The notes beneath the pieces were generated by a model. That model did not search any database, was not told the origin of the DNA, and worked only from the letters and a program-made list of their open reading frames with translations. From Peptococcaceae bacterium CEB3 (lineage in GTDB: Bacteria; Bacillota; Desulfitobacteriia; Desulfitobacteriales; Desulfitobacteriaceae), in NCBI GenBank assembly GCA_001029295.1, contig LDXJ01000063.1:62001-126000 (forward strand): a stretch of 64,000 nt of DNA, in the 5' to 3' direction. Every line of letters starts with the position of its first letter. Position 1 is the first letter of the stretch. The translations under genes and the position numbers were made by a program. Of the stretch, positions 14,277-23,665 are shown one piece after another.

Positions 14277-16415
14277 ATGAGTGTGGACAAGGTTTTCCGG
14301 CAAAGAATGCGTGGGACCCACTTTCTCTTGACCGTCATGTTGGCGGCCGTTTTTTGTTTCTCGTTTGCGCCAAGGGTTTTTGCGGCCACTACATCGTTTG
14401 ATACCGCCAGCACCGCGGTGCTCCCCGGCAGCATTGCGGGCACTGATCGTATCGGGACGGCCATCAAGATTGCCCAAGCCGGATGGCCCGACGGTTCGCA
14501 AAACGTGCTGGTCGTTCCCGCGGACCGGGCCAATTTGGTGGATGCGCTGTCGGCGGCTCCCCTGGCCGGGCAGCTCAAAGCACCGATTCTCGTTACCTAC
14601 AAGTCGGGGTTGGATTCCCGGGTCGCGGCGGAAATAACGGCTTTGCAAGCGACCCATATCTATGCGATTGGCGCGCTCAGCCCTGCCGTCGTCAATTCTC
14701 TGAAGGGGATCGCCGGAGCAAGTGTGATTCCGCTGCAAGGCGCATCCCGGACGGATACGGCCGCTTTGGTAGCGAAGCAATTGACAGGCAGCCGGGGGTC
14801 TTTTGTGGTCGGCTATAATGGTATTCCCGATGCGCTTTCCGCCTCTTCCTATGCGGCCGCTAACGGTTATGCCATTCTCATCGCCAACCCGAACGGAACT
14901 CTGCCCTCGTCTGAGGCCCCTTTCACCGGCGCTGGGGTCTATGTCCTGGGCGGGCCATCATTGGTCGCAGATATTCCGGGGGCAACTCGTCTCGCCGGGA
15001 CGGACCGTTACGCGACGAACGAGAAAATCATTACCGGTCTGACGTTTAAATATGACAAAGTCTATTTAGCGAACGGTGAGACGATGGTCGACGCCTTGGC
15101 GGGTTCATCTCTGGCCGCGCAGACCGATTCCCCTATGGTCCTCGTTAACAGTGACACAACCAAGCCTATTCCCGCCAATGTCAGCAAAGAGTTTACTTAC
15201 GGTACTCAGGTCATTGGCCTAGGCGGGAGCGGAGTTGTTCCGGCCAGTCTTCTCAACTTGGCGCAGCAAGCCGCCGGTACGGTGGTCTCGGCAGCTCCGG
15301 TCAGCGTAACGACCAAGGCTGGTCAGGCGCCCGTATTGCCGGCCACCGTGACGGCCACGATGAGTGACGGTACAACTCAGAGTGTTGCGGTGACGTGGGC
15401 AAGTGTGGCATCAAGTGTGTACGCCGCCCCCGGAACGTTTGCGGTGAGCGGGGAAATTGCGCGCTCGGCCGTTAAGGCCAAGGCGAATGTGGTGGTGACC
15501 GGGTCCGCGCCAACGCTAACCGGCTTGCCGCCGGTGAGCATCGCGACCACCGTCGGAAATCCCCCCGTGTTACCGGCGACGTTGACGGCGACGATGAGTG
15601 ACGGAACAACTCGGGTTGTGGCAGTCACTTGGTCCAACGTCGCTCCGAGCCAATACGCTTCGGCGGGAACATTTGTCGTCGTGGGCAGAGTGGCGGATTC
15701 GACCTTGACGGCTACGGCTACGGTAACGGTAACAGTGACTTCGGTCAAGCCAGTGTACTATGGCAGCGATTCCGGTACGGGCAGTTCTCCTTTCACGCCA
15801 GATTTCTATATTGGCCAACTGGGTTACGGAACCCATGAGCATTTCGATCCGAGTTCGGGCGGGGACGATCACAGTGGCTCTTACTTTAACGGCAGCGGCG
15901 CGGCCAAAGCTACCTGGATTTACGGTTACTGGCTGGTGTCAGGGCTTAGTGCCGCACCCAAGGGGATAACGGCCGCCGCCTGGGGGCAAAAACAAGCACA
16001 GGTGGCTTACCAGGCCTTTCAGGATTTGAGTAAGTACTATGGTTCCAAGGTCAAGCCGGTTGTGTTTGTGGATGTTGAAGACTGCGGCGGAGGGCTGGAT
16101 GCCAAGGACTACACGAATAATCAGCAAATTTACACGTCCTTTGTCAACTGGCTCAGGCAGAACAGTACGGTAAAAGTCGGGACCTATTCGAGTCCGTCTG
16201 AGTGGGGCAGCCTGACCATGGGGTCAAACTTTGCGCCCCTCACACCGGGGTATTATTGGGTGGCCGATTATCCCGACGTGGGTGGACATCCTGATCAAAA
16301 CGCCTTGACCCCGTCCAATCCGTTTTGGGTCAACTTTCCCCAAACGAGTGAACAAGCCGAAATATGGCAATTTGAGGGAACTCCAGATTACAATGTGGCC
16401 CGCGTTCTTCCCTAA
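14277..16415 (+). CDS. Secreted cell-wall-binding protein with CWB2 repeats, Big_4 domains and a GH25-like DUF1906 domain
   Basis: 712 residues with a signal peptide cleaved near FAPRVFA-A (about 36). Three cell-wall-binding repeat 2 modules follow (about 50-330; e.g. GTDRIGTAIKIAQAGWP and LAGTDRYATNEKI), which in this family anchor to anionic wall polymers. Two bacterial Ig-like type 4 domains come next (about 340-500; each has ATMSDGTT). The C-terminal 220 residues form a TIM-barrel, glycoside-hydrolase-like DUF1906 domain (FYIGQLGYGT, VVFVDVEDCGGG, YYWVADYP and EIWQFEGTPDY). GGAGGAG lies 15 bases upstream of the ATG. It is probably a surface wall-remodelling or adhesion protein. Confidence 0.88.
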   Translation: MSVDKVFRQRMRGTHFLLTVMLAAVFCFSFAPRVFAATTSFDTASTAVLPGSIAGTDRIGTAIKIAQAGWPDGSQNVLVVPADRANLVDALSAAPLAGQLKAPILVTYKSGLDSRVAAEITALQATHIYAIGALSPAVVNSLKGIAGASVIPLQGASRTDTAALVAKQLTGSRGSFVVGYNGIPDALSASSYAAANGYAILIANPNGTLPSSEAPFTGAGVYVLGGPSLVADIPGATRLAGTDRYATNEKIITGLTFKYDKVYLANGETMVDALAGSSLAAQTDSPMVLVNSDTTKPIPANVSKEFTYGTQVIGLGGSGVVPASLLNLAQQAAGTVVSAAPVSVTTKAGQAPVLPATVTATMSDGTTQSVAVTWASVASSVYAAPGTFAVSGEIARSAVKAKANVVVTGSAPTLTGLPPVSIATTVGNPPVLPATLTATMSDGTTRVVAVTWSNVAPSQYASAGTFVVVGRVADSTLTATATVTVTVTSVKPVYYGSDSGTGSSPFTPDFYIGQLGYGTHEHFDPSSGGDDHSGSYFNGSGAAKATWIYGYWLVSGLSAAPKGITAAAWGQKQAQVAYQAFQDLSKYYGSKVKPVVFVDVEDCGGGLDAKDYTNNQQIYTSFVNWLRQNSTVKVGTYSSPSEWGSLTMGSNFAPLTPGYYWVADYPDVGGHPDQNALTPSNPFWVNFPQTSEQAEIWQFEGTPDYNVARVLP

Positions 16416-16561
16416 AAAGAAGCAATACGTGAGAGGAAATAGTACGTAATAGGAGACAGTATTTGAAGTGAGTGGGGGCGATTCCAAAAGGTCCTGGCTG
16501 AATATGGGTGATCAGGTTTATTTTGGCTGGACGAATGTCGGCTTTGAATCCGGCCGACGGG

Positions 16562-16590
16562 TTGACAAAACCTTGTTTAGGTTAGATAAT
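16562..16590 (+). promoter_or_regulatory. Promoter of the lysine riboswitch/lysA transcript
   Basis: A consensus TTGACA (16562-16567) lies 17 bases from GATAAT (16585-16590). Initiation is predicted near 16597, just before the riboswitch P1 stem. It is a typical housekeeping promoter. Confidence 0.8.
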
Positions 16591-16613
16591 CATAAAGTAA
16601 TTATATCCTGTCA

Positions 16614-16783
16614 GGGATAGAGGCGCGGTTGATTATGAGTAGGCACCGGGAGCTGGCAAGCGATGAGAGGTGCGGAAAGGAATAACCGCCGAAGTACGGC
16701 CTGGGCCGCAGGTCCGTGCTGGTCCGGCACCGAATAGGTGTCTGACTGTCATCCGGTTTTGGGGCCGGATGGAGCGCTATCTC
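16614..16783 (+). promoter_or_regulatory. Lysine riboswitch (L box)
   Basis: The P1 arms GGGATAG (16614-16620) and CTATCTC (16777-16783) pair. Conserved L-box core segments appear in order: AGGCGCGG, GAGTAGG, GGAAAGGAATAACCGCCGAAG, CTGTCATCCGG and GGATGGAGCGCTATCTC. Binding of lysine stabilises P1, which lets the downstream terminator form. It controls the diaminopimelate decarboxylase gene that follows. Confidence 0.93.
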
Positions 16784-16821
16784 GCATGTCTGGGCAGAAG
16801 CCGGCTTCGGGCCGGATTTTC

Positions 16822-16857
16822 GGACGGTTTGCGAGATGCGCAGCCGTCCTTTTTATT
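16822..16857 (+). terminator. Riboswitch-controlled intrinsic terminator
   Basis: The stem GGACGG (16822-16827) / CCGTCC (16844-16849) is followed by a T-rich run (16849-16857). The loop segment 16830-16837 is an exact complement of 16779-16786 in the 3' arm of P1. An antiterminator can therefore form only when lysine is absent and P1 is open. Confidence 0.85.
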
Positions 16858-16904
16858 CACTGATTTTCAGTCCCATTCACTCACGAGTTTGGAGGAATTA
16901 AATC

Positions 16905-18158
16905 GTGGCCGCAAAGAACCTGCCTTTTACGAAGGAACAGTTGGAGCAGATCATCGCCGAATACGGTTCGCCGTTTCATATTTACGATGAGCAGGCAATC
17001 AGGGAAAACGCCCGCCGTTTAATTAAGGCCTTTGCCTGGGCGCCGGAATTTGAAGAGTATTTTGCCGTGAAGGCAACTCCCAATCCTTACATTTTAAAAG
17101 TCTTGCGTGAGGAGGGATTCGGAGCGGACTGCAGTTCTCTGGCTGAACTCATTCTGGCGGAGAAAGCCGGGATTTGCGAAGAGAATATCATGCTCACTTC
17201 CAACGATACCCCGGCTGAAGAATACGAAAAAGCCCGGGCCTTAGGGGCGATCATTAACCTTGATGATATCAGCCATATTGACTATCTGGAGAAGTATGCG
17301 GGGCTGCCGGAAATGCTCTCTTTCCGCTATAATCCCGGGCCGCTGCGCGCGGGTGGAAACGCCATCATCGGTAACCCCGAAGAAGCCAAGTACGGGCTGA
17401 CCGGGGAACAACTCCTGCAAGCCTACCGGATTGCTCAAGCTAAGGGAGTTCGACGCTTCGGCATTCACACCATGGTCATATCCAATGAACTCGATCCGGC
17501 TTACTTCATCGAAACCGCTAAGATGATGTTTGATCTGGTGGTCTTCATTTACCGAGAGCTCGGAATCTGGATTGAAATGGTCAATTTGGGAGGAGGGATT
17601 GGGATCCCTTACCGGCCCGAGGAAGAAGCGGTTGACTTGGAGTTTGTCGCCCAAGGGATTCGGGAAGCGTATGAGAATACCATTGTTGCGGAAGGTCTGC
17701 ATCCCCTCAAGCTGGCCATGGAGTGTGGGCGCATGATCACCGGTCCTTACGGTTACTTGGTGGCTAAGGTCCTGCACAAGAAGGAGATCTACCGGGACTA
17801 TGTCGGCCTGGACGCGAGCATGGCGAACTTGATGCGCCCGGCGATTTATGGTGCTTATCATCATTTGACGGTTATGGGAAAAGAGGATTGGCCTCAGGAC
17901 CATATCTATGACGTCACAGGGAGCCTATGTGAAAATAACGATAAATTTGCCGTCCAACGCCCCCTGCCCAGAATCGATATCGGGGACGTCGTCGTCATCC
18001 ACGACACCGGGGCGCACGGTCACGCTATGGGTTTCAATTACAATGGCAAGCTGCGTTCGGCTGAACTCCTGCTCGGGCCGGATGGCCGGGTGAAGCTGAT
18101 TCGTCGGGCCGAGACACTGGAAGATCATTTTGCTACCCTGGACTTTGCCGGTCTTTGA
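16905..18158 (+). CDS. lysA: Diaminopimelate decarboxylase
   Basis: A fold-type III PLP enzyme that decarboxylates meso-diaminopimelate to lysine, the last step of lysine synthesis. The PLP Lys is K56 in EYFAVKATPNP. The phosphate-binding glycine loop is VNLGGGIGIPY, and the second-subunit active-site segment is GSLCENNDKF. The GTG start at 16905 follows TTGGAGGAATT by 6 bases. Its 417 residues are normal for the family. The upstream lysine riboswitch strongly supports the biosynthetic role over other members of the Orn/DAP/Arg decarboxylase family. Confidence 0.93.
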   Translation: MAAKNLPFTKEQLEQIIAEYGSPFHIYDEQAIRENARRLIKAFAWAPEFEEYFAVKATPNPYILKVLREEGFGADCSSLAELILAEKAGICEENIMLTSNDTPAEEYEKARALGAIINLDDISHIDYLEKYAGLPEMLSFRYNPGPLRAGGNAIIGNPEEAKYGLTGEQLLQAYRIAQAKGVRRFGIHTMVISNELDPAYFIETAKMMFDLVVFIYRELGIWIEMVNLGGGIGIPYRPEEEAVDLEFVAQGIREAYENTIVAEGLHPLKLAMECGRMITGPYGYLVAKVLHKKEIYRDYVGLDASMANLMRPAIYGAYHHLTVMGKEDWPQDHIYDVTGSLCENNDKFAVQRPLPRIDIGDVVVIHDTGAHGHAMGFNYNGKLRSAELLLGPDGRVKLIRRAETLEDHFATLDFAGL

Positions 18159-18235
18159 ACAGCCTGCTCGGGCGCGCCGGACAAGTACGGACTTCAAAGT
18201 GGATTTATGTGCTAAATACTTAAATGCGTTCGGGG

Positions 18236-18275
18236 ATGTCCTCTCTTCGTGTATAATTGAAGAGAGGACATTTTT
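18236..18275 (+). terminator. Terminator after lysA
   Basis: A perfect 13-bp stem, ATGTCCTCTCTTC (18236-18248) with GAAGAGAGGACAT (18259-18271), is followed by a T-run. It separates lysA from the sigma-54 activator gene. Confidence 0.9.
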
Positions 18276-18293
18276 GATCTTGGGGTGATGCTT

Positions 18294-19733
18294 ATGACGG
18301 GGATAGGCCAAATCCGCTCTTTCGTTCAGGAATACGCGGAAGTCATAGCTCAAGTCTTGGAAGTCGATGTAACCATCGTCGATGAGGAACGCATACGGAT
18401 CGGGGGAACCGGTCCGTATAAAGCCAAAGTCGGCCAGTTTGTCCCTTCCGGCTCCCTCTTCCAGAGGATTCTGGAGACGGGCAAGCCTGGGGCGGTGCCC
18501 GACCAGGACCGACATCCGGCTTGCCGCAACTGTGCCATCGCCGGTGAATGCCTTGAACTGGCCACTATGGGTTTCCCGATTCTCAAGCAAGGACAGCCCG
18601 TCGGCGTGATCGGGATCATGGCGGTGACTCCGGAGCAGAAGCAGAAAATCATCCTTTCCTCCGCCAAGCTGGCCGATTTTCTCAGCCATATGAGCAGCCT
18701 CTTGGAAAGTAAGCTGGTATTGATGGAAGCGAACCAAAAGCTGCAATACCAAGTTCGGGAGGCTATGCAGGTCATTAGCCAGAACTGCTCATTTGGGTCG
18801 ATGGTCGGACAATCGGAGGCTTACCGTAATTTGGTAGAGGAAGCAGGGAGGGTCTCGTGCGGCACATCCACGGTGTTGATTCGGGGGGAGAGCGGCACGG
18901 GCAAAGAGTTGCTGGCCAGGGCTATCCATGGCGCCAGCGGCCGGCGTGAGAGGCCTTTTGTCGTGGTCAATTGTCCGTCTCTGCCCAATAATCTGTTGGA
19001 AAGCGAACTCTTCGGCTATGAAGGGGGAGCCTTCACCGGGGCCAACCGGGGTGGCAAGCCGGGCAAGTTTGAACTGGCGCAGCAGGGGACGATTTTTTTA
19101 GATGAAATCGGGGATTTGCCCTTGACCCTTCAACCCAAATTGCTGCGGGTGCTTCAAGAGAGAACCGTGGACAGGATCGGGGGCAAGAAACCCATTTCAC
19201 TCGATGTGCGCGTAATTTCCGCGACTCATCGGGATTTGGAGGGCATGGTCCGGAGCGGGACTTTTCGTGCTGATCTCTATTACCGGCTGAACGTGATTCC
19301 GCTTTTTATTCCTCCCCTGCGGGAGCGCAGAGAAGATATTGAGCTTTATTTGCGCCACTTCCTCCGTAAATATGCCCAGAGGCTGGGCAAAGAGATTTCG
19401 GAAGTTGAACCTGATTTGGTGCAATGGTTTAACACCTACGACTGGCCGGGCAACGTACGGCAGGTGGAAAACGTGGTGGAATATTTGGTGAACATGGCCC
19501 AGTCAAATAAAATCGGGCTGGCCGAAATGCCTCGGAATTTGGTCGAACAGACAAGGGCCGTGGCGCTGCCAGGCTCCAGTTTGAACCAGCGGCTGGCGGA
19601 CTATGAAAAAAATCTTTTGGCCGGATATTTGAGTAAAGGCGCTTCCTTAGAAGCCAAGAAGAGGGTAGCCGAGGAATTGCAAATCAGTTTGGCGACTCTT
19701 TACCGCCGGCTGGAAAAATACGATTTGATTTAA
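18294..19733 (+). CDS. Sigma-54-dependent transcriptional activator, likely of cysteine desulfidase
   Basis: 479 residues from ATG 18294 (GGGTGAT 5 bases upstream). Residues 1-150 are a GAF-like sensor with a Cys cluster C77-x2-C80-x5-C86, possibly binding a metal, an iron-sulfur cluster or thiols. The AAA+ domain has Walker A GESGTGKE (198-205), the sigma-54-contacting GAFTGA loop (245-250), Walker B IFLDEIGD and the WPGNVRQ motif. A C-terminal Fis-type helix-turn-helix (about 440-479) binds DNA. The L-cysteine desulfidase gene follows behind a -24/-12 promoter. In C. difficile a sigma-54 activator (CdsR) controls the equivalent gene, so the same job is inferred here. Confidence 0.85.
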   Translation: MTGIGQIRSFVQEYAEVIAQVLEVDVTIVDEERIRIGGTGPYKAKVGQFVPSGSLFQRILETGKPGAVPDQDRHPACRNCAIAGECLELATMGFPILKQGQPVGVIGIMAVTPEQKQKIILSSAKLADFLSHMSSLLESKLVLMEANQKLQYQVREAMQVISQNCSFGSMVGQSEAYRNLVEEAGRVSCGTSTVLIRGESGTGKELLARAIHGASGRRERPFVVVNCPSLPNNLLESELFGYEGGAFTGANRGGKPGKFELAQQGTIFLDEIGDLPLTLQPKLLRVLQERTVDRIGGKKPISLDVRVISATHRDLEGMVRSGTFRADLYYRLNVIPLFIPPLRERREDIELYLRHFLRKYAQRLGKEISEVEPDLVQWFNTYDWPGNVRQVENVVEYLVNMAQSNKIGLAEMPRNLVEQTRAVALPGSSLNQRLADYEKNLLAGYLSKGASLEAKKRVAEELQISLATLYRRLEKYDLI

Positions 19734-20033
19734 GGACTTAAACTGGCAAAGATGACATGATTTTTCAGATATAAGGCAAATCTTCTTCTCAAGTATGATA
19801 AGAACTTCGCGGCTATGAGAAGCAAGCCGGGGCTGGGCTCGGCCCCAAAAGTTATCAAAGCTGAGAAGTGACGGAAAGAAAGGGGCGGGACCCGTTCACT
19901 GCTGCCGCGGAGGGGCTGCCGAGTCCGAGCACCCGAAGAAATCGCCGCTCCCCTGCTTGTGGAGCACCTCACCCTATTCTCACCAGTCCCGGAAACGCGT
20001 CTCCCTGTATTTTGCGAGGATGGGGGCCGCAGA
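19734..20033. other. Activator-to-desulfidase intergenic region (upstream activating zone)
   Basis: About 300 non-coding bases lie between the sigma-54 activator and its presumed target promoter. An activator of this class normally binds inverted repeats 80-150 bases upstream of the -24 box, i.e. about 19885-19955 here. I see no unambiguous palindrome. No protein-coding frame with a ribosome binding site is evident. Confidence 0.4.
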
Positions 20034-20049
20034 TGGTATGATTGTTGCA
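20034..20049 (+). promoter_or_regulatory. Sigma-54 (-24/-12) promoter of the cysteine desulfidase gene
   Basis: TGGTATGATTGTTGCA matches the consensus TGGCAYGnnnnTTGCA, with the invariant GG (20035-20036) exactly 10 bases before GC (20047-20048). Initiation should fall near 20060. A weaker alternative with the same GG-N10-GC spacing sits at 20068-20083. Location between an AAA+ activator and a cysteine desulfidase supports the call. Confidence 0.75.
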
Positions 20050-20153
20050 TTGAATCTATCAATCAGCCGGCAAGGATTTGGCTGGCAAAGATTTAAAGGG
20101 AAATGCCTGGGACGAGTTCCGCTGAGTGTTTCCGGGGTGAGGGGGCTAAAATT

Positions 20154-21455
20154 TTGCCAGAGCAAGGGCAAGAGCAAGAGCTGATTTCTTTATTGCGCAC
20201 AGAGGTTAAACCGGCCTTGGGTTGTACGGAACCGGCGGCCGTGGCTTTGGCCGTCGCTACGGCGCGGGATTATTTGGGAGGCAGAATTGACAGGATAAAA
20301 CTGGCCGTGAGCGGTAACATCTATAAAAATGCTTTGGCCGTGACGATTCCCCACACGCAAGAGGCAGGCCTGGAAATGGCCGCGGTCCTTGGCCTGTTAA
20401 AGGGAAAGGCCGACAGGGGGCTGGAGGTTTTTGCGGGGGTTGAGTCCGCCGACGTAGAGGAGGCCAAACTTCTCGTGGGCGGGGGTTTGGCACAAGTCCG
20501 CATAGCCGATCGCGAAGGCATTTTTATTGAGGCTCATTTGGAGGGGGAACGGGGTTGGGCAGAAGTTGTAATTGCCGGTGGACATACCCAGGTTGTATCT
20601 GTGAACCTCAACGGCAAGAGCAGAGAGCAAAGAGAGGATTACAGCGGGCAAGAGAAAGGAAGCGACTGGTTCTCTGACGAATATAAGCTGAGTGAATTAG
20701 TGGAGCAAGTGGAGAAATTTCGACTGGAAGACATTGAGTTTTTGCGGGATGGGCTAGAGATGAACCTGGCCATGGCGGAATTAGGTTTACGGTCAAAGCC
20801 CGGCCTGGCGTTGGGAGCGGGCCTTAAAGCCCTGATCGAAAGAGGGTTCCTCAGCGACGATGTCGGCAACCGGGCCCGCGCAGCCGTGGCCGGCGCCTGT
20901 GACGCCCGCATGGCCGGAATGGATCATCCGGTTATGAGCACTATGGGGAGCGGTAACCACGGGATTGTGGCTATAGTCACCGTGGCAGTTTTGGCGCGAG
21001 AGATAGGGGCGACTGAGGAGAGAACCTTGCGCGCTTTAGCCTTGAGTCATTTAGTTACGGCTTTTGTCAAACAGTATACTGGCAGGCTTTCTACGATGTG
21101 CGGTTGTGCGGTTGCTGCCGGGGCCGGCGCCGCGGCGGCCGCCACCTGGCTGCAAGGAGGCAAGGCCGAGCAGGTCGGCGGAGCGGTGCAGAACATCATA
21201 GGGAACTTGGCGGGGATGATTTGTGACGGGGCTAAGGGAGGGTGTGCGTTTAAGCTTTCAACTGCTGCCTCCGAAGCGATCCTTGCTTCCGAAATGGCTT
21301 TGGCTGGGATCATTATTAATCCGGTTGACGGGATTATTTCTCCGACGGTGGAGGATACCGTACGCAACCTGGGTCGGCTCAGTTCGGCGGGTATGACTTG
21401 TGCCGAGAAGACGATCCTGGATATTATGCTCCACAAAGAGAAAAGAGCGGTGTGA
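20154..21455 (+). CDS. L-cysteine desulfidase (CdsB/YhaM family)
   Basis: Breaks L-cysteine into pyruvate, ammonia and sulfide using an iron-sulfur cluster. Family marks are VKPALGCTEPAAVALA, HPVMSTMGSGNHGI, STMCGCAVAAGAGA and MICDGAKGGCAFK, whose Cys residues serve as cluster ligands. I favour TTG 20154, about 9 bases after GGTGAGGGGG, because homologues begin a few residues before this helix; an ATG at 20103 is also in frame. It is monocistronic, with a terminator at 21498. The sigma-54 promoter suggests induction by cysteine and use as a carbon or energy source or for detoxification. Confidence 0.88.
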   Translation: MPEQGQEQELISLLRTEVKPALGCTEPAAVALAVATARDYLGGRIDRIKLAVSGNIYKNALAVTIPHTQEAGLEMAAVLGLLKGKADRGLEVFAGVESADVEEAKLLVGGGLAQVRIADREGIFIEAHLEGERGWAEVVIAGGHTQVVSVNLNGKSREQREDYSGQEKGSDWFSDEYKLSELVEQVEKFRLEDIEFLRDGLEMNLAMAELGLRSKPGLALGAGLKALIERGFLSDDVGNRARAAVAGACDARMAGMDHPVMSTMGSGNHGIVAIVTVAVLAREIGATEERTLRALALSHLVTAFVKQYTGRLSTMCGCAVAAGAGAAAAATWLQGGKAEQVGGAVQNIIGNLAGMICDGAKGGCAFKLSTAASEAILASEMALAGIIINPVDGIISPTVEDTVRNLGRLSSAGMTCAEKTILDIMLHKEKRAV

Positions 21456-21497
21456 CTATCCGACCATCTGGATTGACGCCCAGGCCGAACAGGCTGC

Positions 21498-21530
21498 GGG
21501 ACTCCCACTTCTACAAGTGGGAGTCCCTTT
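21498..21530 (+). terminator. Long hairpin terminator after the cysteine desulfidase gene
   Basis: A perfect 13-bp stem, GGGACTCCCACTT (21498-21510) with AAGTGGGAGTCCC (21515-21527), is followed by TTT. Its CCCACTT/AAGTGGG core resembles hairpins at 3430 and 39698, so it might instead be a relic of a mobile-element end. Terminator function is likely given its position. Confidence 0.7.
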
Positions 21531-21560
21531 GGATAATTAGGGAATCCTTAAGCCACACTA
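21531..21560 (+). promoter_or_regulatory. Candidate sigma-G promoter of sleB-ypeB
   Basis: GGATA (21531-21535) and CACACTA (21554-21560), 18 bases apart, loosely fit the forespore sigma-G pattern (GnATA and CATnnTA). sleB and ypeB are forespore genes in other spore formers, which makes the location reasonable. The match is imperfect. Confidence 0.35.
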
Positions 21561-21589
21561 ATTGGGAAATCCAAAAGTGAGGTGAGGGT

Positions 21590-22273
21590 ATGCTTAGTCG
21601 CAGACGTTTGGGCGTAACGCTCGGCATCGTTTTGAGTCTCATTCTCAGCACCGTGGCCCTTGGGGCTTTGGGCGACCGGCTGTTGTCGCGAGGTACCAAC
21701 GGCTCGGATGTGCGCGAGATGCAGGCCAAGTTGATTCAGCTGGGTTACCCGGTCGGGCCGCTGGACGGGAAGTTCGGATCCAGAACGGAAAATGCGGTGC
21801 GTAAGTTTCAACAGGACCATGGTCTGAAAGTGGACGGGATAGCGGGACCCAAGACGATTGGGGAGCTCAGCCATTTGACCGGAAGCAGCACCAATGCGTC
21901 CGGGGTGGCGTTGGGGAACAAGAGTGCCGATGTCAACCTTCTGGCCCATATCGTGAACGGGGAAGCGCGGGGGGAGCCGTTCATCGGGCAGGTGGCCGTA
22001 GCGGCGGTCGTTCTCAACCGGCTCAAGAATCCGGCCTTTCCCAAGACTATCGCCGGGGTGATTTATCAACCGGGGGCTTTTTCCAGCGTTAGCGACGGCC
22101 AGGTCAACAAGCAGCCTACGGCGTCCTCTATCCGGGCCGCTCGCGAAGCGCTTTCCGGGGTTGATCCTTCTCACGGGGCGCTCTATTTCTTCAACCCGGC
22201 TAAGACGAGTAACCGCTATATTTGGTCTCGGCCGGAGATCACCAAAATCGGCCAGCAGATTTTCACGAGTTAG
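21590..22273 (+). CDS. sleB: Spore cortex-lytic enzyme SleB
   Basis: A lytic transglycosylase that depolymerises cortex peptidoglycan during germination. Its 227 residues comprise a signal peptide or anchor (about 8-28), a peptidoglycan-binding domain 1 (about 30-95; GSDVREMQAKLIQLGY and VRKFQQDHGLKVDGIAGP) and a C-terminal Hydrolase_2/SleB domain with the catalytic-region Glu in HIVNGEARGEPFIGQVAVAAV. GAGGTGAGGG precedes the ATG. ypeB follows after 12 bases, the classic two-gene operon in which YpeB is needed for SleB stability in the dormant spore. Confidence 0.95.
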   Translation: MLSRRRLGVTLGIVLSLILSTVALGALGDRLLSRGTNGSDVREMQAKLIQLGYPVGPLDGKFGSRTENAVRKFQQDHGLKVDGIAGPKTIGELSHLTGSSTNASGVALGNKSADVNLLAHIVNGEARGEPFIGQVAVAAVVLNRLKNPAFPKTIAGVIYQPGAFSSVSDGQVNKQPTASSIRAAREALSGVDPSHGALYFFNPAKTSNRYIWSRPEITKIGQQIFTS

Positions 22274-22285
22274 GAGGGGGATCAT

Positions 22286-23665
22286 ATGCGTGATCGGATG
22301 CGCAAGGCTTGGATTGGCACTTTAGCAGTCGCCTTGCTGGTTTCTTTGGCTTGGGGTGTCAATGAATACCAGTCGGCTAAACAGTACCGGATCGCTCTGG
22401 ACGTTCAGCACCAGCGTTCGCTGCAGGGAATTGCCGGTCATCTGGACCAACTCGATACTGACCTGGCCAAGGGTGCGGTGGCGGGGTCCGCCAATCAGCA
22501 GGTGCTCTATCTGGGGCGTGTCTCAAGTCAAAGCGAGGCGGCTAACCACGACTTAGCCCAATTGCCGGCAGACCAAACGGGCCTAAGTTATGTGGGGCAG
22601 CTCTTGGCCCAAACGGCGGCCTTCGCCAACTCCCTATCTCAGCGCGTAGCGGTGGGGGACGCAATTTCGCCGGCTGAGGCAAAAACGCTCAACGATATGC
22701 ATACCAGAGTTATCCAGGTCAACCGCAAGGTACAAGATCTGCTCGTCCGCACCAATACGGAAAACCTGGCCTGGACGGGAACTCCGACCAGATTCAATCT
22801 CGCCGGGATTTTCGGCCGGACCCAGGTGGCTGAGGCGGCGGCCGAAGGGCAGGCCGGGTCGGCTCCCCACTCTGTGCGCAACGGTCTGGAGCAGCTGGAC
22901 ACGAGTCTGGAAAAGCTGCCCCCGCTCAAGTATCAGGGTGAGTATTCCACCCGTTCGGTCGCCAAACCGCTGGGTTTGCCGGCGGGGCAGGTCAGTCGTC
23001 AGCAGGCTCAGAGTGTGGCGCGGGATTTTCTCACTAAGGCCGGGTACCAAGGTCTGGTGCCGGTGCCGGCGGGTGAGACCAAAGGGCCTTTGGCGGCCTA
23101 CACGTTTACCGCTAAGACCGCTTATCTGGAGGTCAGCCGCCAGGGAGGTGTGGTGCTGCTCTTCCGCGATCAGAGGCCGATCGGGACCCGCACCCTCAGT
23201 GCGGCCCAAGGGCAGAGCAAAGCGGCGGCTATTCTTCATGCTTTACACTGGAATCTGGCCTTCACCTCGGTGGAGGATGACGGATCCTACATCCAGTTGG
23301 CGGCGGTCAGTGAAGAAAAGGGGATCTATTATTACCCGGACAAAGTTCGCCTGATGGTGGCCTTGGACAATGGCCAGCTTGTCGGTTATGATGCCACAGC
23401 CTATTGGGCTTTCCACCACACCAGAAGTTTTCCGGGCCCGCGTATCACCCTGGCGGAGGCCGAGAAAAAACTTCCCGCCGGCTTCAGCCTTACCTCCACC
23501 CATCTCGCGGTCATTCCCAGGCCCGGGAACCGAGAGGTATTGTGTTATGAACTGCGGGGGCGGTATCGGGGTGAGGAATATCTCATCTACGTGGATGCGC
23601 TCAACGGTAAAGAGGAGAAAATCGAGCGGGTTATTCATACCCCGCGGGGCGACTTCATCCAGTAG
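22286..23665 (+). CDS. ypeB: Germination protein YpeB
   Basis: 459 residues: an N-terminal membrane segment (about 9-26), a helical central region (about 40-200) and C-terminal PepSY-like repeats (e.g. SVARDFLTKAGYQGLVPV and AEKKLPAGFSLTSTHLAVIP). YpeB localises SleB in the spore integument and protects it until germination. It is preceded by TAGGAGGGG, 6-7 bases before the ATG, and is translationally close to sleB. Length and position match the Bacillus and Clostridium pair. Confidence 0.92.
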   Translation: MRDRMRKAWIGTLAVALLVSLAWGVNEYQSAKQYRIALDVQHQRSLQGIAGHLDQLDTDLAKGAVAGSANQQVLYLGRVSSQSEAANHDLAQLPADQTGLSYVGQLLAQTAAFANSLSQRVAVGDAISPAEAKTLNDMHTRVIQVNRKVQDLLVRTNTENLAWTGTPTRFNLAGIFGRTQVAEAAAEGQAGSAPHSVRNGLEQLDTSLEKLPPLKYQGEYSTRSVAKPLGLPAGQVSRQQAQSVARDFLTKAGYQGLVPVPAGETKGPLAAYTFTAKTAYLEVSRQGGVVLLFRDQRPIGTRTLSAAQGQSKAAAILHALHWNLAFTSVEDDGSYIQLAAVSEEKGIYYYPDKVRLMVALDNGQLVGYDATAYWAFHHTRSFPGPRITLAEAEKKLPAGFSLTSTHLAVIPRPGNREVLCYELRGRYRGEEYLIYVDALNGKEEKIERVIHTPRGDFIQ

